Assembly: GCA_017531065.1 (NCBI GenBank) | Contig: JAFXLR010000125.1 | Location: 1 to 22,675 of the forward strand | DNA length: 22,675 nt | Origin: Bacilli bacterium | Lineage (GTDB): Bacteria > Bacillota_I > Bacilli_A > RFN20 > CAG-826 | Direction: 5' to 3' | In this document: positions 14,640 through 22,132 of the stretch, piece by piece | Numbering within the stretch: position 1 is the stretch's first letter | Layout of the letters: each line of letters starts with the position of its first letter | The notes under the pieces: model-generated | The model's input: only the letters and a program-made list of their open reading frames with translations | What the model was told of the DNA's origin: nothing | The model's database searches: none | Made by a program: the position numbers and the translations under genes

Positions 14640-15620
14640 ATGTTGGATAATGCGGTTCTATTTTCCCTAAGCGCGAACCAGGAATTGGCGCAGGATGTCG
14701 CCAAAATACTCGGAGTCACGCTCGGCGAAAGAATCATCAAGAAATTCCCTTCAGGGGAAACGATCGTTGAACCGGTCGACACTGTCAGAGGAAAGGATGT
14801 CTTCATCATCCAGTCCACCTGCCCGCCTGTTAATGAAAACTTAATGGAGGTCCTCATCTTCGTCGATGCCCTCCGTAGAGCCAGCGCTCACGAAATCAAT
14901 CTCATCGTCCCTTATTTCGGATATGCGAGACAAGATAGAAAAGCCAAGCCACGTCAGCCAATCACTGCCGCCCTTGTCGCCCATCTTCTCACTACTGCCG
15001 GAGTTGACCGTGTCGTCACCGTCAACCTCCACGCCGCCCAAGAGCAAGGATTCTTCTCTTGCTTGGTCGACGACCTTACCGCCGTTCCTCTTCTTGGACG
15101 CGACGTCATGGCCAACTGCCATAACTGCGAAAACGTCACCGTCGTTTCTCCAGACCATGGTGGAGTCAACCGTGCCCGCGATCTCGCTGAGATGCTTGAT
15201 TGCCCGATCGCCATCATCGATAAGAGAAGGAACAACAAACTTGAACCAGAAGTCATGAACATCATCGGTGAAGTCAAAGACAGAGACTGCATCATGATCG
15301 ATGACATGATCGATACCTGCAGAAGCGCGATCGCCGGTGCAAGAGCCCTTAAGGCCAACGGCGCCAAGAGCGTCCGCATGATGGCCGTCCACGCCGTCCT
15401 TAGCGACCCATGCTACGACCTTCTTAAAGAAGACAACCCATTCGATTCCATCATCGTCTCCGATTCGATCCCTCTCCCGGAGAGATTCAAAGAACTTGGA
15501 ATCTTCAGAGTCGTCACCTTGTCGACCGTCATTGCCGAGACCATCGACCGCATCGTCAACAGTATCCCGCTCAGTGGTGTCTATAGCGCAATCGGACACA
15601 AGGATTCCGCCAACAGCTAA
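14640..15620 (+). CDS. prs: Ribose-phosphate pyrophosphokinase (PRPP synthase)
   Basis: 326 aa, near the usual class I length. It converts ribose 5-phosphate and ATP to PRPP and AMP in the cytosol. Motifs seen: FPSGETIVEPVDTVRGKDVFIIQS, PYFGYARQDRKAKPRQPITA (catalytic/ATP-binding region), LHAAQEQGFF, VVSPDHGGVNRARD, and the PRPP loop CIMIDDMIDTCRSA (about 217-230). That loop usually ends in (G/A)GT, so the C-R-S ending is a variant. A strong GGGGAGG (14626-14632) lies 7 bases before ATG. It heads an operon with apt, 16 bases downstream, and supplies PRPP to Apt, Upp and Hpt in the same window. Confidence 0.95.
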   Translation: MLDNAVLFSLSANQELAQDVAKILGVTLGERIIKKFPSGETIVEPVDTVRGKDVFIIQSTCPPVNENLMEVLIFVDALRRASAHEINLIVPYFGYARQDRKAKPRQPITAALVAHLLTTAGVDRVVTVNLHAAQEQGFFSCLVDDLTAVPLLGRDVMANCHNCENVTVVSPDHGGVNRARDLAEMLDCPIAIIDKRRNNKLEPEVMNIIGEVKDRDCIMIDDMIDTCRSAIAGARALKANGAKSVRMMAVHAVLSDPCYDLLKEDNPFDSIIVSDSIPLPERFKELGIFRVVTLSTVIAETIDRIVNSIPLSGVYSAIGHKDSANS

Positions 15621-15636
15621 TTAGAGGTACAAACCC

Positions 15637-16155
15637 ATGGATTATTCAAAGTACATTCGTGTCATCGAAGGATTCCCAACCAAGGAAATCTCCTTCAAGG
15701 ACATTTCTCCTCTTCTTGCTAACCCAGATGCTTTCAGAAGCGCCATCAAAGAAATGGCGTCCTATGTGAAGGAGTGGGGGGCCGATGTCATCATCGGACC
15801 TGAATCCAGAGGATTCATCTTCGGTTGCCCAGTCGCACTTGAAGCCAATGTCGGCTTCATCATGGCGAGAAAGCAGGGCAAACTCCCAGGCAGCACCATC
15901 TCCAAAGAATTCACCCTCGAATATGGCAAGGCCGTCATCGAGCTCCCAGAGTTCCTCATCAAGCCAGGCATGAAAGTCGTCCTCATCGATGACCTTATGG
16001 CTACTGGTGGAACCCTCAAGGCCATGAAAGAGCTCATTGAAGAGAATGGCAGCAAAGTCGTTGGTATCATCACCCTTATTGAACTTACCGATCTCAAGGG
16101 TCGCGAACTCTTCAAAGACACACCAGTCGTGACCTTCATGAAAGTCCCTCACTAG
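15637..16155 (+). CDS. apt: Adenine phosphoribosyltransferase
   Basis: 172 aa, the standard Apt length. It makes AMP from adenine and PRPP. The N-terminus carries the Apt hallmark IRVIEGFPTKEISFKDISPLL. GADVIIGPESRGFIFG is the family segment near the base pocket, followed by ARKQGKLPG, the flexible-loop region EFTLEYGK, and the PRPP-binding loop VVLIDDLMATGGT (about 109-121). AGAGG precedes ATG. It is co-transcribed with prs. No clear terminator follows immediately, so prs-apt transcripts may run into the uraA leader structures. Confidence 0.95.
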   Translation: MDYSKYIRVIEGFPTKEISFKDISPLLANPDAFRSAIKEMASYVKEWGADVIIGPESRGFIFGCPVALEANVGFIMARKQGKLPGSTISKEFTLEYGKAVIELPEFLIKPGMKVVLIDDLMATGGTLKAMKELIEENGSKVVGIITLIELTDLKGRELFKDTPVVTFMKVPH

Positions 16156-16195
16156 AGACCGTAAAAAAATACCTATAAAAAACTAAAAAAATATC

Positions 16196-16224
16196 TTTCA
16201 ATTTAAGGTCGACTTGTTTATATT
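16196..16224 (+). promoter_or_regulatory. Predicted promoter of the uraA-upp leader
   Basis: TTTCAA (16196-16201), a 17-base spacer, then TATATT (16219-16224), giving a start near 16231, only about a dozen bases before the leader ORF. No better promoter is visible between the leader terminator and uraA (16376-16420), so uraA expression should depend on reading through that terminator. Confidence 0.45.
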
Positions 16225-16243
16225 TTTTCACAGGAAAAGAACG

Positions 16244-16354
16244 ATGAGTTACTTGTGTGAATCCATTTCATCTAGTCGAGAAAACATGGAAATGGGTTTT
16301 TCATCTCTCGTCGTCCTCCCATTTGAAAGCTATTTGTTAATTATCGAGGCTTAA
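16244..16354 (+). CDS. Putative 36-aa leader peptide of uraA-upp
   Basis: ATG 16244 is preceded by AGGA (16232-16235) at 8 bases. The frame runs 36 codons, starting MSYLCESISSSRENM and ending SYLLIIEA. Its stop TAA (16352-16354) lies in the 5' arm of the terminator hairpin at 16346. The peptide has no recognisable domain and no run of one amino acid, so coupling to UTP-dependent RNA polymerase pausing is more likely than amino-acid-specific stalling. A ribosome translating to the stop would cover the 5' arm and prevent terminator formation. The reading is direct from the sequence; the regulatory role is inferred. Confidence 0.5.
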   Translation: MSYLCESISSSRENMEMGFSSLVVLPFESYLLIIEA

Positions 16355-16375
16355 GTTTCTAAGCCTCTTTTTTTT
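16346..16375 (+). terminator. Strong intrinsic terminator in the uraA leader
   Basis: An 8-bp perfect stem GAGGCTTA (16346-16353)/TAAGCCTC (16360-16367), a 6-base loop and T8 (16368-16375). It ends 45 bases before the uraA start, on the same strand as uraA, so it acts as an attenuator unless a promoter lies after it. It could also end prs-apt transcripts. Confidence 0.9.
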
Positions 16376-16420
16376 GCAAATTGCCTTCAAATATTCTTCT
16401 AGATGAAAGGAGTAAAAATC

Positions 16421-17920
16421 ATGGAAGAAACCCGTAAAAACGGAATGCTCGTCGATGTTGACGAATTCCCAAAATCATGGGGACACGCCTGGATTCTTGC
16501 GGTTCAACACGTCCTTGCGATGTTTGTCGCTTGTATCACTGTCCCAATCCTTGTCTTCGGTAAGTACTACACCTCTACCGGAGAGAGCTTTGCTCAATTG
16601 CTCATCGCTCCAACCATCGTGAGCGCTGGCGTTGGCACTTTGTTCTACCTCATTGTGACAAAGTTCAAGAGCCCAATGTTCTTGGCCTCCAGCTTCGCTT
16701 ACATGGGTCCTATGGGCGCCGCTATTGCCATCGGTGCTCTCCAGATTGGCGAAAACGCCTACACCAAACCAAACCTCTGGCTCTTACCTATCGGTATGGC
16801 CATGGTCGGTCTTGTTTACGTCATCGTCGCTATCGTCATCAAATTCTGCGGAGTCAAATGGCTTAACAAGCTTCTCCCACCTCTTGTTATCGGACCAGTA
16901 ATCATGGTCATCGGTCTTAGCCTTGCCGGCAGCGCCATCAACAACCTTGCCAACACTGCCGCTAGCGCCGCCAACTACAACTTACTTCACATCCTCTCCG
17001 GTCTCGTCGCCATGTTCGTCACCGCTATCTGCGCCCACTATGGCAAGAAGACCATCTCCCTCATCCCATTCGTTATCGGTATGGCTGCCGGTTACGTCTT
17101 CGCTTTAGCCCTTACTGGTATCGGCTATCTTGCCAACAACGATTACATGAAAATTGTTGACTTTGCCCCAATCGTTAACAATTTCATTGTCGAGAAAACC
17201 ACCGAAGCTGGTGAAATCGTCAAAGAATTCCGTGGATTCACGGCCTTCCTTGACTTCCCAAAATTCGTCTTCCTCTTTGGTGAGGAGAGCCAGCCTCTTA
17301 GCTGGTCTGGCGTCGCTCAGGCTGCCATGCTCTTCATCCCAGTCTCCCTTGTTACCATCTGCGAACACATCGGTGACCACGAGAACATGTCTGGCGTTAT
17401 CCAGAAGAACCTTCTTGAAGAACCAGGCCTTGATCGCACCCTTATCGGTGACGGTGTCGCTACCGCTCTCTCTGGCGGACTCTGCGGCGCTGCCAACACC
17501 ACCTATGGCGAGAACGTCGCCGTCGTCGGTGTCTCCAAAGTCGCTTCCACCAAAGTCATCGCCATGGCTTGCGGTATCGCAATCCTCCTTGGCTTCCTCA
17601 GCCCACTCATGGCTATCGTCCAGACCATCCCAGGCTGCATCTGCGGTGGCGTTAGCTTAGTCCTCTATGGCTTCATCGCCAGCTCCGGTGTCAAGATCCT
17701 CATTGCCAACAAGATTGACATGGGTGCCACCAAGAGCATCTTCGTTGCTTCTACCATCCTTGTTGCCGGTATCGGCGGACTTGCCATCAACTTCGCTATC
17801 GGTCAGGTCGCCTTCTCGATCAGCAGCACTGCCGTTGCCATGATCCTTGGCATCGTCATGAACCTCGCCCTCAGGGATAAGAAAGAAGAGAAACCAGCCG
17901 CCCCAGAAAGCGCTGAATAA
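16421..17920 (+). CDS. uraA: Uracil permease (NCS2/NAT family)
   Basis: 499 aa from ATG 16421, chosen over ATG 16403 because AAAGGAG (16406-16412) sits just before 16421. A polytopic inner-membrane uracil:proton symporter. The two glutamates of the UraA substrate site are recognisable in TICEHIGDH (Glu at about 315) and TTYGENVAVV (Glu at about 364). They are spaced 49 residues apart, as in E. coli UraA (Glu241/Glu290). The N-terminal segment WILAVQHVLAMFVACITVPIL is the family opening. The protein is longer than E. coli UraA, with an extended loop at about residues 230-290. The downstream neighbour upp confirms uracil over xanthine. Expression is likely controlled by the leader at 16227-16375. 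Confidence 0.93.
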   Translation: MEETRKNGMLVDVDEFPKSWGHAWILAVQHVLAMFVACITVPILVFGKYYTSTGESFAQLLIAPTIVSAGVGTLFYLIVTKFKSPMFLASSFAYMGPMGAAIAIGALQIGENAYTKPNLWLLPIGMAMVGLVYVIVAIVIKFCGVKWLNKLLPPLVIGPVIMVIGLSLAGSAINNLANTAASAANYNLLHILSGLVAMFVTAICAHYGKKTISLIPFVIGMAAGYVFALALTGIGYLANNDYMKIVDFAPIVNNFIVEKTTEAGEIVKEFRGFTAFLDFPKFVFLFGEESQPLSWSGVAQAAMLFIPVSLVTICEHIGDHENMSGVIQKNLLEEPGLDRTLIGDGVATALSGGLCGAANTTYGENVAVVGVSKVASTKVIAMACGIAILLGFLSPLMAIVQTIPGCICGGVSLVLYGFIASSGVKILIANKIDMGATKSIFVASTILVAGIGGLAINFAIGQVAFSISSTAVAMILGIVMNLALRDKKEEKPAAPESAE

Positions 17921-17951
17921 GGTACAATATTCAAAACAGGAGATTTCCTTT

Positions 17952-18596
17952 ATGAAAGAGTACCCAAACGTCACTTATCTCAACCATCCAGTCTTAACTC
18001 ACAAGATCGCTATCCTTCGTGATAAGAACACCCCAACTAGCGAATTCCGCACGGTCGTCAAAGAGATTGCCATGATGGAAGGCTACGAGGCCCTTAAACA
18101 CGTCGCGACCAAGAGCGTTGAGATTGAAACCCCAATCGAGAAAACCGTTCAGCAGATGATCGTTGGAAAGAAGCTTTGCTTCGTTCCAATCCTCCGCGCT
18201 GGCCTTGGCATGGTCGATGGCTTCACCGCCCTTGTCCCAACCGCCAGAGTCGGACACATCGGCTTATACCGCGATGAGGTCACCCATGAACCTCACGAAT
18301 ACTATTGCAAGCTTCCAGAAGGCATCGAAGACATGGACGTCTTCGTTGTCGACCCAATGCTTGCCACCGGCGGCTCCGCTGTCGATGCCATCAAGATGCT
18401 TAAGCAGCATGGTGCCAAGAAGCTTCACTTTGTTTGCATCATCGCCGCTCCAGAAGGAATCGAAGTCTTCGAAAAAGAATTCCCAGATATCCCTCTCATC
18501 GTTGGTGCCCTCGACAGACAGCTCAACGAAAACGCCTACATCTGCCCAGGCTTAGGCGATGCTGGCGACAGAATCTTCGGAACCTACAGATACTAA
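17952..18596 (+). CDS. upp: Uracil phosphoribosyltransferase
   Basis: 214 aa, close to the usual 208-210. It makes UMP from uracil and PRPP. Motifs: LTHKIAILRD(K)NTPTSEFR near the N-terminus, VPILRAGLGMVDGF, the PRPP loop VFVVDPMLATGGSAVDAI (about 128-145), and the C-terminal uracil site NENAYICPGLGDAGDRIFGT. AGGAG lies 10 bases before ATG. It follows uraA after 31 bases, forming an import-and-salvage operon, and ends at the terminator at 18619-18649. Confidence 0.96.
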   Translation: MKEYPNVTYLNHPVLTHKIAILRDKNTPTSEFRTVVKEIAMMEGYEALKHVATKSVEIETPIEKTVQQMIVGKKLCFVPILRAGLGMVDGFTALVPTARVGHIGLYRDEVTHEPHEYYCKLPEGIEDMDVFVVDPMLATGGSAVDAIKMLKQHGAKKLHFVCIIAAPEGIEVFEKEFPDIPLIVGALDRQLNENAYICPGLGDAGDRIFGTYRY

Positions 18597-18610
18597 TATC
18601 TGTCCAAGAT

Positions 18611-18649
18611 AAAAAAATAGGTTGCTTCCCTTCGGAGGCAACCTTTTTT
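18611..18649. terminator. Bidirectional terminator between upp and hpt
   Basis: AGGTTGCTTCC (18619-18629)/GGAGGCAACCT (18634-18644), with one G-T pair and loop CTTC. A T-run lies to the right for upp and an A-run at 18611-18617 supplies the U-tail for hpt on the minus strand. It lies in the 56-base gap between the two converging genes. Confidence 0.9.
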
Positions 18650-18652
18650 CTT

Positions 18653-19213
18653 TTATTTTCTTTCCGCTAACTCTTTGTCCCAGGAAGCGACTTCTTCCTC
18701 GGTTGGGATAAAGACATATGGCACGTTGCGGTGGAGGCCATTGTAATCAAGGCCATAGCCGACTAAGAACTGATTCTTGTCTAAGACCTTGCCAACGAAA
18801 TCGATAGGGACATCGACGACGCGGTTGACCACCTTGTCGAAGAGAGTGGCCACTAAGACTTTCTTCGCACCAAGCGACTTAAGATGTTCGATGAGGTATT
18901 CCATCGAATAACCGGTGTCAACGATATCCTCAATGATGAGGACGGTCTTGCCTTTGACGTTGCTTTGGACGTCGAAGTGGAGGTGGATGACGCCGTTCGT
19001 GGTTGTTCCTTCATATGAAGAGACATGGATATAGTCCACGAAGACATCGGTCTTGATGGCTTTCAAAAGATCGGTGGCGAAATTCATCGCGCCTCTCATG
19101 ACGACTAAACAGATTGGGATATTGTCCTCTTTGGCGAGGACGGAGGTGATCTCCGCGCCCATTTTTTGGGTCGTTAAGAGAATTTCCTCTTGGGACATTA
19201 CTATTTCTTTCAT
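18653..19213 (-). CDS. hpt: Hypoxanthine(-guanine) phosphoribosyltransferase
   Basis: 186 aa. It makes IMP/GMP from hypoxanthine/guanine and PRPP. Motifs: ICLVVMRGAMNFATDLL, the flexible-loop region VSSYEGTTTNG, the PRPP loop VLIIEDIVDTGYSM (residues 91-104), LFDKVVNR, and the base-contact segment VGKVLDKNQFLVGYGLDYNGLHRNVPYV. The start at 19213 or the internal ATG at codon 6 are both possible; neither has a good Shine-Dalgarno. It begins 12 bases after the stop of the FAD oxidoreductase gene on the same strand, so the two are probably co-transcribed, perhaps translationally coupled. Confidence 0.94.
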   Translation of the reverse strand: MKEIVMSQEEILLTTQKMGAEITSVLAKEDNIPICLVVMRGAMNFATDLLKAIKTDVFVDYIHVSSYEGTTTNGVIHLHFDVQSNVKGKTVLIIEDIVDTGYSMEYLIEHLKSLGAKKVLVATLFDKVVNRVVDVPIDFVGKVLDKNQFLVGYGLDYNGLHRNVPYVFIPTEEEVASWDKELAERK

Positions 19214-19225
19214 AGTGAATAAAGT

Positions 19226-20782
19226 TTAACGGCCAATCGAAAAACGTTTCAAGAGGGCAGGCGCTTTTTCTTCTTTGTTGAGGAACCTTTTTCCCGCCAT
19301 CTTGGTGATGCGGTATGCGGCATGCTTGCCAGAGAAGAGGGCGATTGGAAGTCCTCCTGGCGGCATAATCCATTGTCCGGCGATGACGAAATTCTTTAAG
19401 CCTTTGATGAGGCCTGGACGCATTAAGCCATGGGTCTTGTCGGTTGTGACAAATGACATGTATGAGCCTTGGTAGGCATTCGTGTAACGTTCGTAGGTGA
19501 GAGGGGAAGTGACGTCGAGAAGCTCGAGCTCATCTTCTTTGAGTCCCGTCTTTTCGAGGATCAATTTTGTGAAAATCCCTGCAAATTCCGCTTTCTTTTG
19601 TTTGTATTCGGTCGCGCTTAGGGCTTTGAGGTTCTTATATACTTCCTCATTCGTTGGAAGAAGGACAGTCAAAAGTGTCTCACCATTTTGGGATGGAAGA
19701 GACTTATCGAAGGTGAAGTTCCTAATCGCGAAATGGGTGTAATCGCAGCCCATCCATTTGAAAGGCTTGTCGATCATGAAATCCATCATGCGTGGATAGT
19801 CGGTCATGTTATGGGCCGTTCTATAGGCAAGCATGATTGAGGAGTGGACTGGATTGGCTTTGCCATCCTTGAACTGCTTCTCGAATCCTTTGTCTTTGAC
19901 CTTGCCTCTAAGAAGTCTATTGAGTGTGTAATGGGCATCAGTGGACGCGACGACATAATCGGAACGGAGTTCTTCCCCGTTAGCAAGACGCACACCATAC
20001 GCGGTCTTGTTGCTGACCAAAACCTCATCGACAGGGGTGCTAAGGAAAAGCTTTCCGCCTTTTCTCTTAAAGGTCTCAGCGACCCTAAGCATCATGGCGA
20101 GGGAGCCGCCTTCGACGACACCAGCGTCTCCTTTGGAGAAGGTCTGGCAGACATAGAAGAAGGAGTGGATGTTATATCCAGGGTCAAGGAACCTTAGGAA
20201 GATGCCTCTAAGCTCTTCGTTCTTGAAGTGTTTGATGTATTTCTCAAGCGCGACGTGTTTGTAGTGGGCGAAAGGAAGGGCCATTGGCAAAAGAGAAATG
20301 CCATAGGCGAGATACTGGAACCAGTTCATGAGGTCGAGAGGCTTCTTGACTGGGATGTGGGTGAATCGATAAACCTTGACGGTGTTGAGGAATCTCTTGA
20401 TCGCTCTCTTGTCTTCTGGGAAGAAGGTGAGGAATTCGTTCTCAAGTTTGTCGAGGTCGCTATAGAAGGTGAAGAACCTGCCGTCTTTGAGCTGGAACTT
20501 CGTTAGATATTCGGTTGGGAAAATCTCTGGGTTGCCATCGAAAGCGCCGATATGCTCCCAAAGAGGATAAAGTTCGCTTGTTGGTTCAGTGCCAACGACC
20601 CAGTGGGCGCAGCCATCGATATATTGGCCTTTTCTATACCAGCCAGTGCACTCTCCGCCAGGGACGTAGTGCTTCTCATAAATCTCCACGTCAAAACCAT
20701 TGTCGAGGAGATAAATTCCCGTGGTGAGTCCGGATACTCCGGCTCCGACAACTATGACTTTTGGCTTGCTTGTGTAATTCAT
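19226..20782 (-). CDS. FAD-dependent oxidoreductase, phytoene desaturase/CrtI-like
   Basis: 518 aa. The N-terminus has the dinucleotide-binding fold VIVVGAGVSGLTTGIYLLDNG (GxGxxG at residues 13-18) ending in EIYEKHYVPGGECTGW. A second FAD-contact region is VEGGSLAMMLRVAETFKRKGGKLFLSTPVDEVLV, and the C-terminal FAD motif is GLIKGLKNFVIAGQWIMPPGGLPIALFSGKHAA. These define the CrtI/retinol-saturase-like superfamily of lipid or isoprenoid desaturases and saturases. No other carotenoid gene is present, so the substrate is unknown. No Shine-Dalgarno is seen; a TATAAT (20807-20802 on minus) lies 19 bases before ATG. It is upstream of hpt in the same transcript. Confidence 0.85.
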   Translation of the reverse strand: MNYTSKPKVIVVGAGVSGLTTGIYLLDNGFDVEIYEKHYVPGGECTGWYRKGQYIDGCAHWVVGTEPTSELYPLWEHIGAFDGNPEIFPTEYLTKFQLKDGRFFTFYSDLDKLENEFLTFFPEDKRAIKRFLNTVKVYRFTHIPVKKPLDLMNWFQYLAYGISLLPMALPFAHYKHVALEKYIKHFKNEELRGIFLRFLDPGYNIHSFFYVCQTFSKGDAGVVEGGSLAMMLRVAETFKRKGGKLFLSTPVDEVLVSNKTAYGVRLANGEELRSDYVVASTDAHYTLNRLLRGKVKDKGFEKQFKDGKANPVHSSIMLAYRTAHNMTDYPRMMDFMIDKPFKWMGCDYTHFAIRNFTFDKSLPSQNGETLLTVLLPTNEEVYKNLKALSATEYKQKKAEFAGIFTKLILEKTGLKEDELELLDVTSPLTYERYTNAYQGSYMSFVTTDKTHGLMRPGLIKGLKNFVIAGQWIMPPGGLPIALFSGKHAAYRITKMAGKRFLNKEEKAPALLKRFSIGR

Positions 20783-20801
20783 TTAGTTTTGGAAACGACT
20801 T

Positions 20802-20807
20802 ATTATA
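20802..20807 (-). promoter_or_regulatory. -10 box of the oxidoreductase-hpt transcript
   Basis: A perfect TATAAT on the minus strand, 19 bases before ATG 20782, implying a 5' leader of only about 12 bases with no Shine-Dalgarno. No clear -35. Confidence 0.4.
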
Positions 20808-20874
20808 AACGGAGACTATGGGGCTCGTCCATTTTAGTATTTACCCTTCAGTTATCTTGACGGACAAATAATGA

Positions 20875-20880
20875 TAAAAT
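20875..20880 (+). promoter_or_regulatory. -10 box of the TPR-like gene, 10 bases from the start codon
   Basis: TAAAAT, then ten bases (CATCTTAACC), then ATG 20891. TTATCT lies 17 bases upstream as a weak -35. No Shine-Dalgarno is present. The predicted leader would be about 0-4 bases. Confidence 0.4.
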
Positions 20881-20890
20881 CATCTTAACC

Positions 20891-22111
20891 ATGAAACGCA
20901 CAACGGATGAGATGATCTACATCTTAAGCGAGTACGCTAGAACCCATAAGGACGAGATCCGTGATTTCGATGACCTCACTCCATATATAGCGGAACATCC
21001 GGAAATTTTCGGAAAAAAAGGCGAAGAGGATTCAGAATCCTACAAAGCCTACTACGAAGGCGAGAACACTTTGAACGAAGAAGAAGCCAAGGCTCATTTC
21101 AAGAAAGCGATTGAGCTAGACCCTCTTAACTTCGATGCCAGAAGCGAATTGCTCGCCCTCGAATCGAAAGACAGCAACCATTACGCCGCCAAAGGCTTAG
21201 ATATCCAAACGAAGGGCTTAGAGCTTTTCACCAAGAACGAGGAATATAAATCCTATATTGGTAAGTTCTTCGAAACGACAACGACCGCTTCGTTCCTTCG
21301 CTTCAGCAAATCCCTCATGGAACAATTCTATATGGCAGGGGAGTATCAGATTGCCGTTTCCTTAGGAAAAGAGATGCTCATGCTCGATCTCGAAGACCAT
21401 TACAAAGCCAGGTATATCCTCTTTAAGGCGTTGGTCGGTTTAGGCGATGATATTGCGATCAGAGAATTCATCAGAGACTACCGTTTCAAGAAAGACGCTT
21501 ACTTCTATGCGACCTTAGGTCTATACAAGCTAAGCAAAGGATATTCGATTGAAGCCTTTAACATCCTTAGCGATGATTGCCGTATGCATAACGCCTTCAT
21601 CTCGGATTGCATCCTTTACGCGAACGATTACGAAATCAAAAACGAAAGTGAGAAACCTGTCGAGAATTTCATGGATGAGATTCCTTATGAAGGAGGCCCA
21701 AGAGAGGCTCTTAATTATACGGATGACCCTCTTCCGTTTGACGCTTCAATATTGGAGGAGTTCCAGAACAAGAACCTTTCCGAATACCTAAAGCTTCTTA
21801 GTCTGTCATTTGAAGAAAGCGCGACTATCGTAAGCCTTTGTGAGATCGCTCTTACTAGCAACGTTGAGAAACTCCCTCTTGAGACCATCAAATCCATCTT
21901 CAAAGGCGAGTCCAAAGAATATGAATCCCTCCCTGTCTATGGCGAGATCAAGAAAGAAGAGAAGATTCTTGAAATCATTAAGTCCCTCACCGAGAAAGGA
22001 CTCCTTGTGAGAAAGGGTCCAAGCATCATCATCAAGCATGACGCATATACCGCCTTCATGGCGATTTGCCGACTACAAGAAAAGGGCGAAGTTGCCTCCG
22101 CCCAAGCATAA
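20891..22111 (+). CDS. TPR-like helical repeat protein of unknown function
   Basis: 406 aa, soluble, no signal peptide. A TPR-like unit is clear at about residues 50-85 (EGENTLNEEEAKAHFKKAIELDPLNFDAR), with further helical pairs to about 240 (FYMAGEYQIAVSLGKEMLMLD, YFYATLGLYKLSKGYSIEAFNIL). The pattern recalls ST7/TPR scaffold proteins. An acidic linker (about 250-290) leads to a helical C-terminal domain that may have a winged-helix character (ILEIIKSLTEKGLLVRKGPSIIIK). This suggests a protein-interaction or regulatory role, not an enzyme. ATG 20891 has no Shine-Dalgarno. It converges on the thioesterase gene with a 21-base gap and no obvious terminator. Confidence 0.8.
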   Translation: MKRTTDEMIYILSEYARTHKDEIRDFDDLTPYIAEHPEIFGKKGEEDSESYKAYYEGENTLNEEEAKAHFKKAIELDPLNFDARSELLALESKDSNHYAAKGLDIQTKGLELFTKNEEYKSYIGKFFETTTTASFLRFSKSLMEQFYMAGEYQIAVSLGKEMLMLDLEDHYKARYILFKALVGLGDDIAIREFIRDYRFKKDAYFYATLGLYKLSKGYSIEAFNILSDDCRMHNAFISDCILYANDYEIKNESEKPVENFMDEIPYEGGPREALNYTDDPLPFDASILEEFQNKNLSEYLKLLSLSFEESATIVSLCEIALTSNVEKLPLETIKSIFKGESKEYESLPVYGEIKKEEKILEIIKSLTEKGLLVRKGPSIIIKHDAYTAFMAICRLQEKGEVASAQA

Positions 22112-22132
22112 TTTAAGCAGGTTTTGCTGATA

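Larger units (their letters stand above)
16227..16375 (+). promoter_or_regulatory. Attenuator-like leader of uraA-upp
   Basis: Elements in order: TTCACA/TGTGAA (16227-16232 with 16256-16261) closing around the leader ORF's ribosome-binding site and start; CCATTTC/GAAATGG (16263-16269 with 16289-16295), followed by a U-tract at 16297-16301, resembling a pause hairpin; an alternative pairing AAATGGG/CCCATTT (16290-16296 with 16318-16324) that excludes the previous hairpin; and the terminator at 16346-16375. The leader ORF spans 16244-16354. No PyrR-binding consensus or purine riboswitch core is present. The arrangement is that of translation-coupled attenuation. Confidence 0.6.

Noticed and set aside
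14841..15599. 252-codon open frame on the minus strand across prs
   Set aside because: It is antisense to a clear Prs. The Asp/Val/Gly-rich composition is that of a codon-bias shadow, with no ribosome-binding site or family match.
15646..16152. 168-codon minus-strand frame across apt
   Set aside because: A mirror of the well-supported apt gene; low-complexity Asp/Glu/Phe-rich translation.
16156..16420. PyrR-binding site or purine riboswitch upstream of uraA
   Set aside because: Neither the PyrR loop consensus (UCCNGNGAGG-like) nor the purine aptamer core is present. AGTCGAGAAA at about 16275 is only a weak resemblance.
22085..22132. Terminator between the TPR gene and the thioesterase gene
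   Set aside because: GGGCG/CGCCC near the gene end and AGCA/TGCT in the gap are short stems without T-runs.
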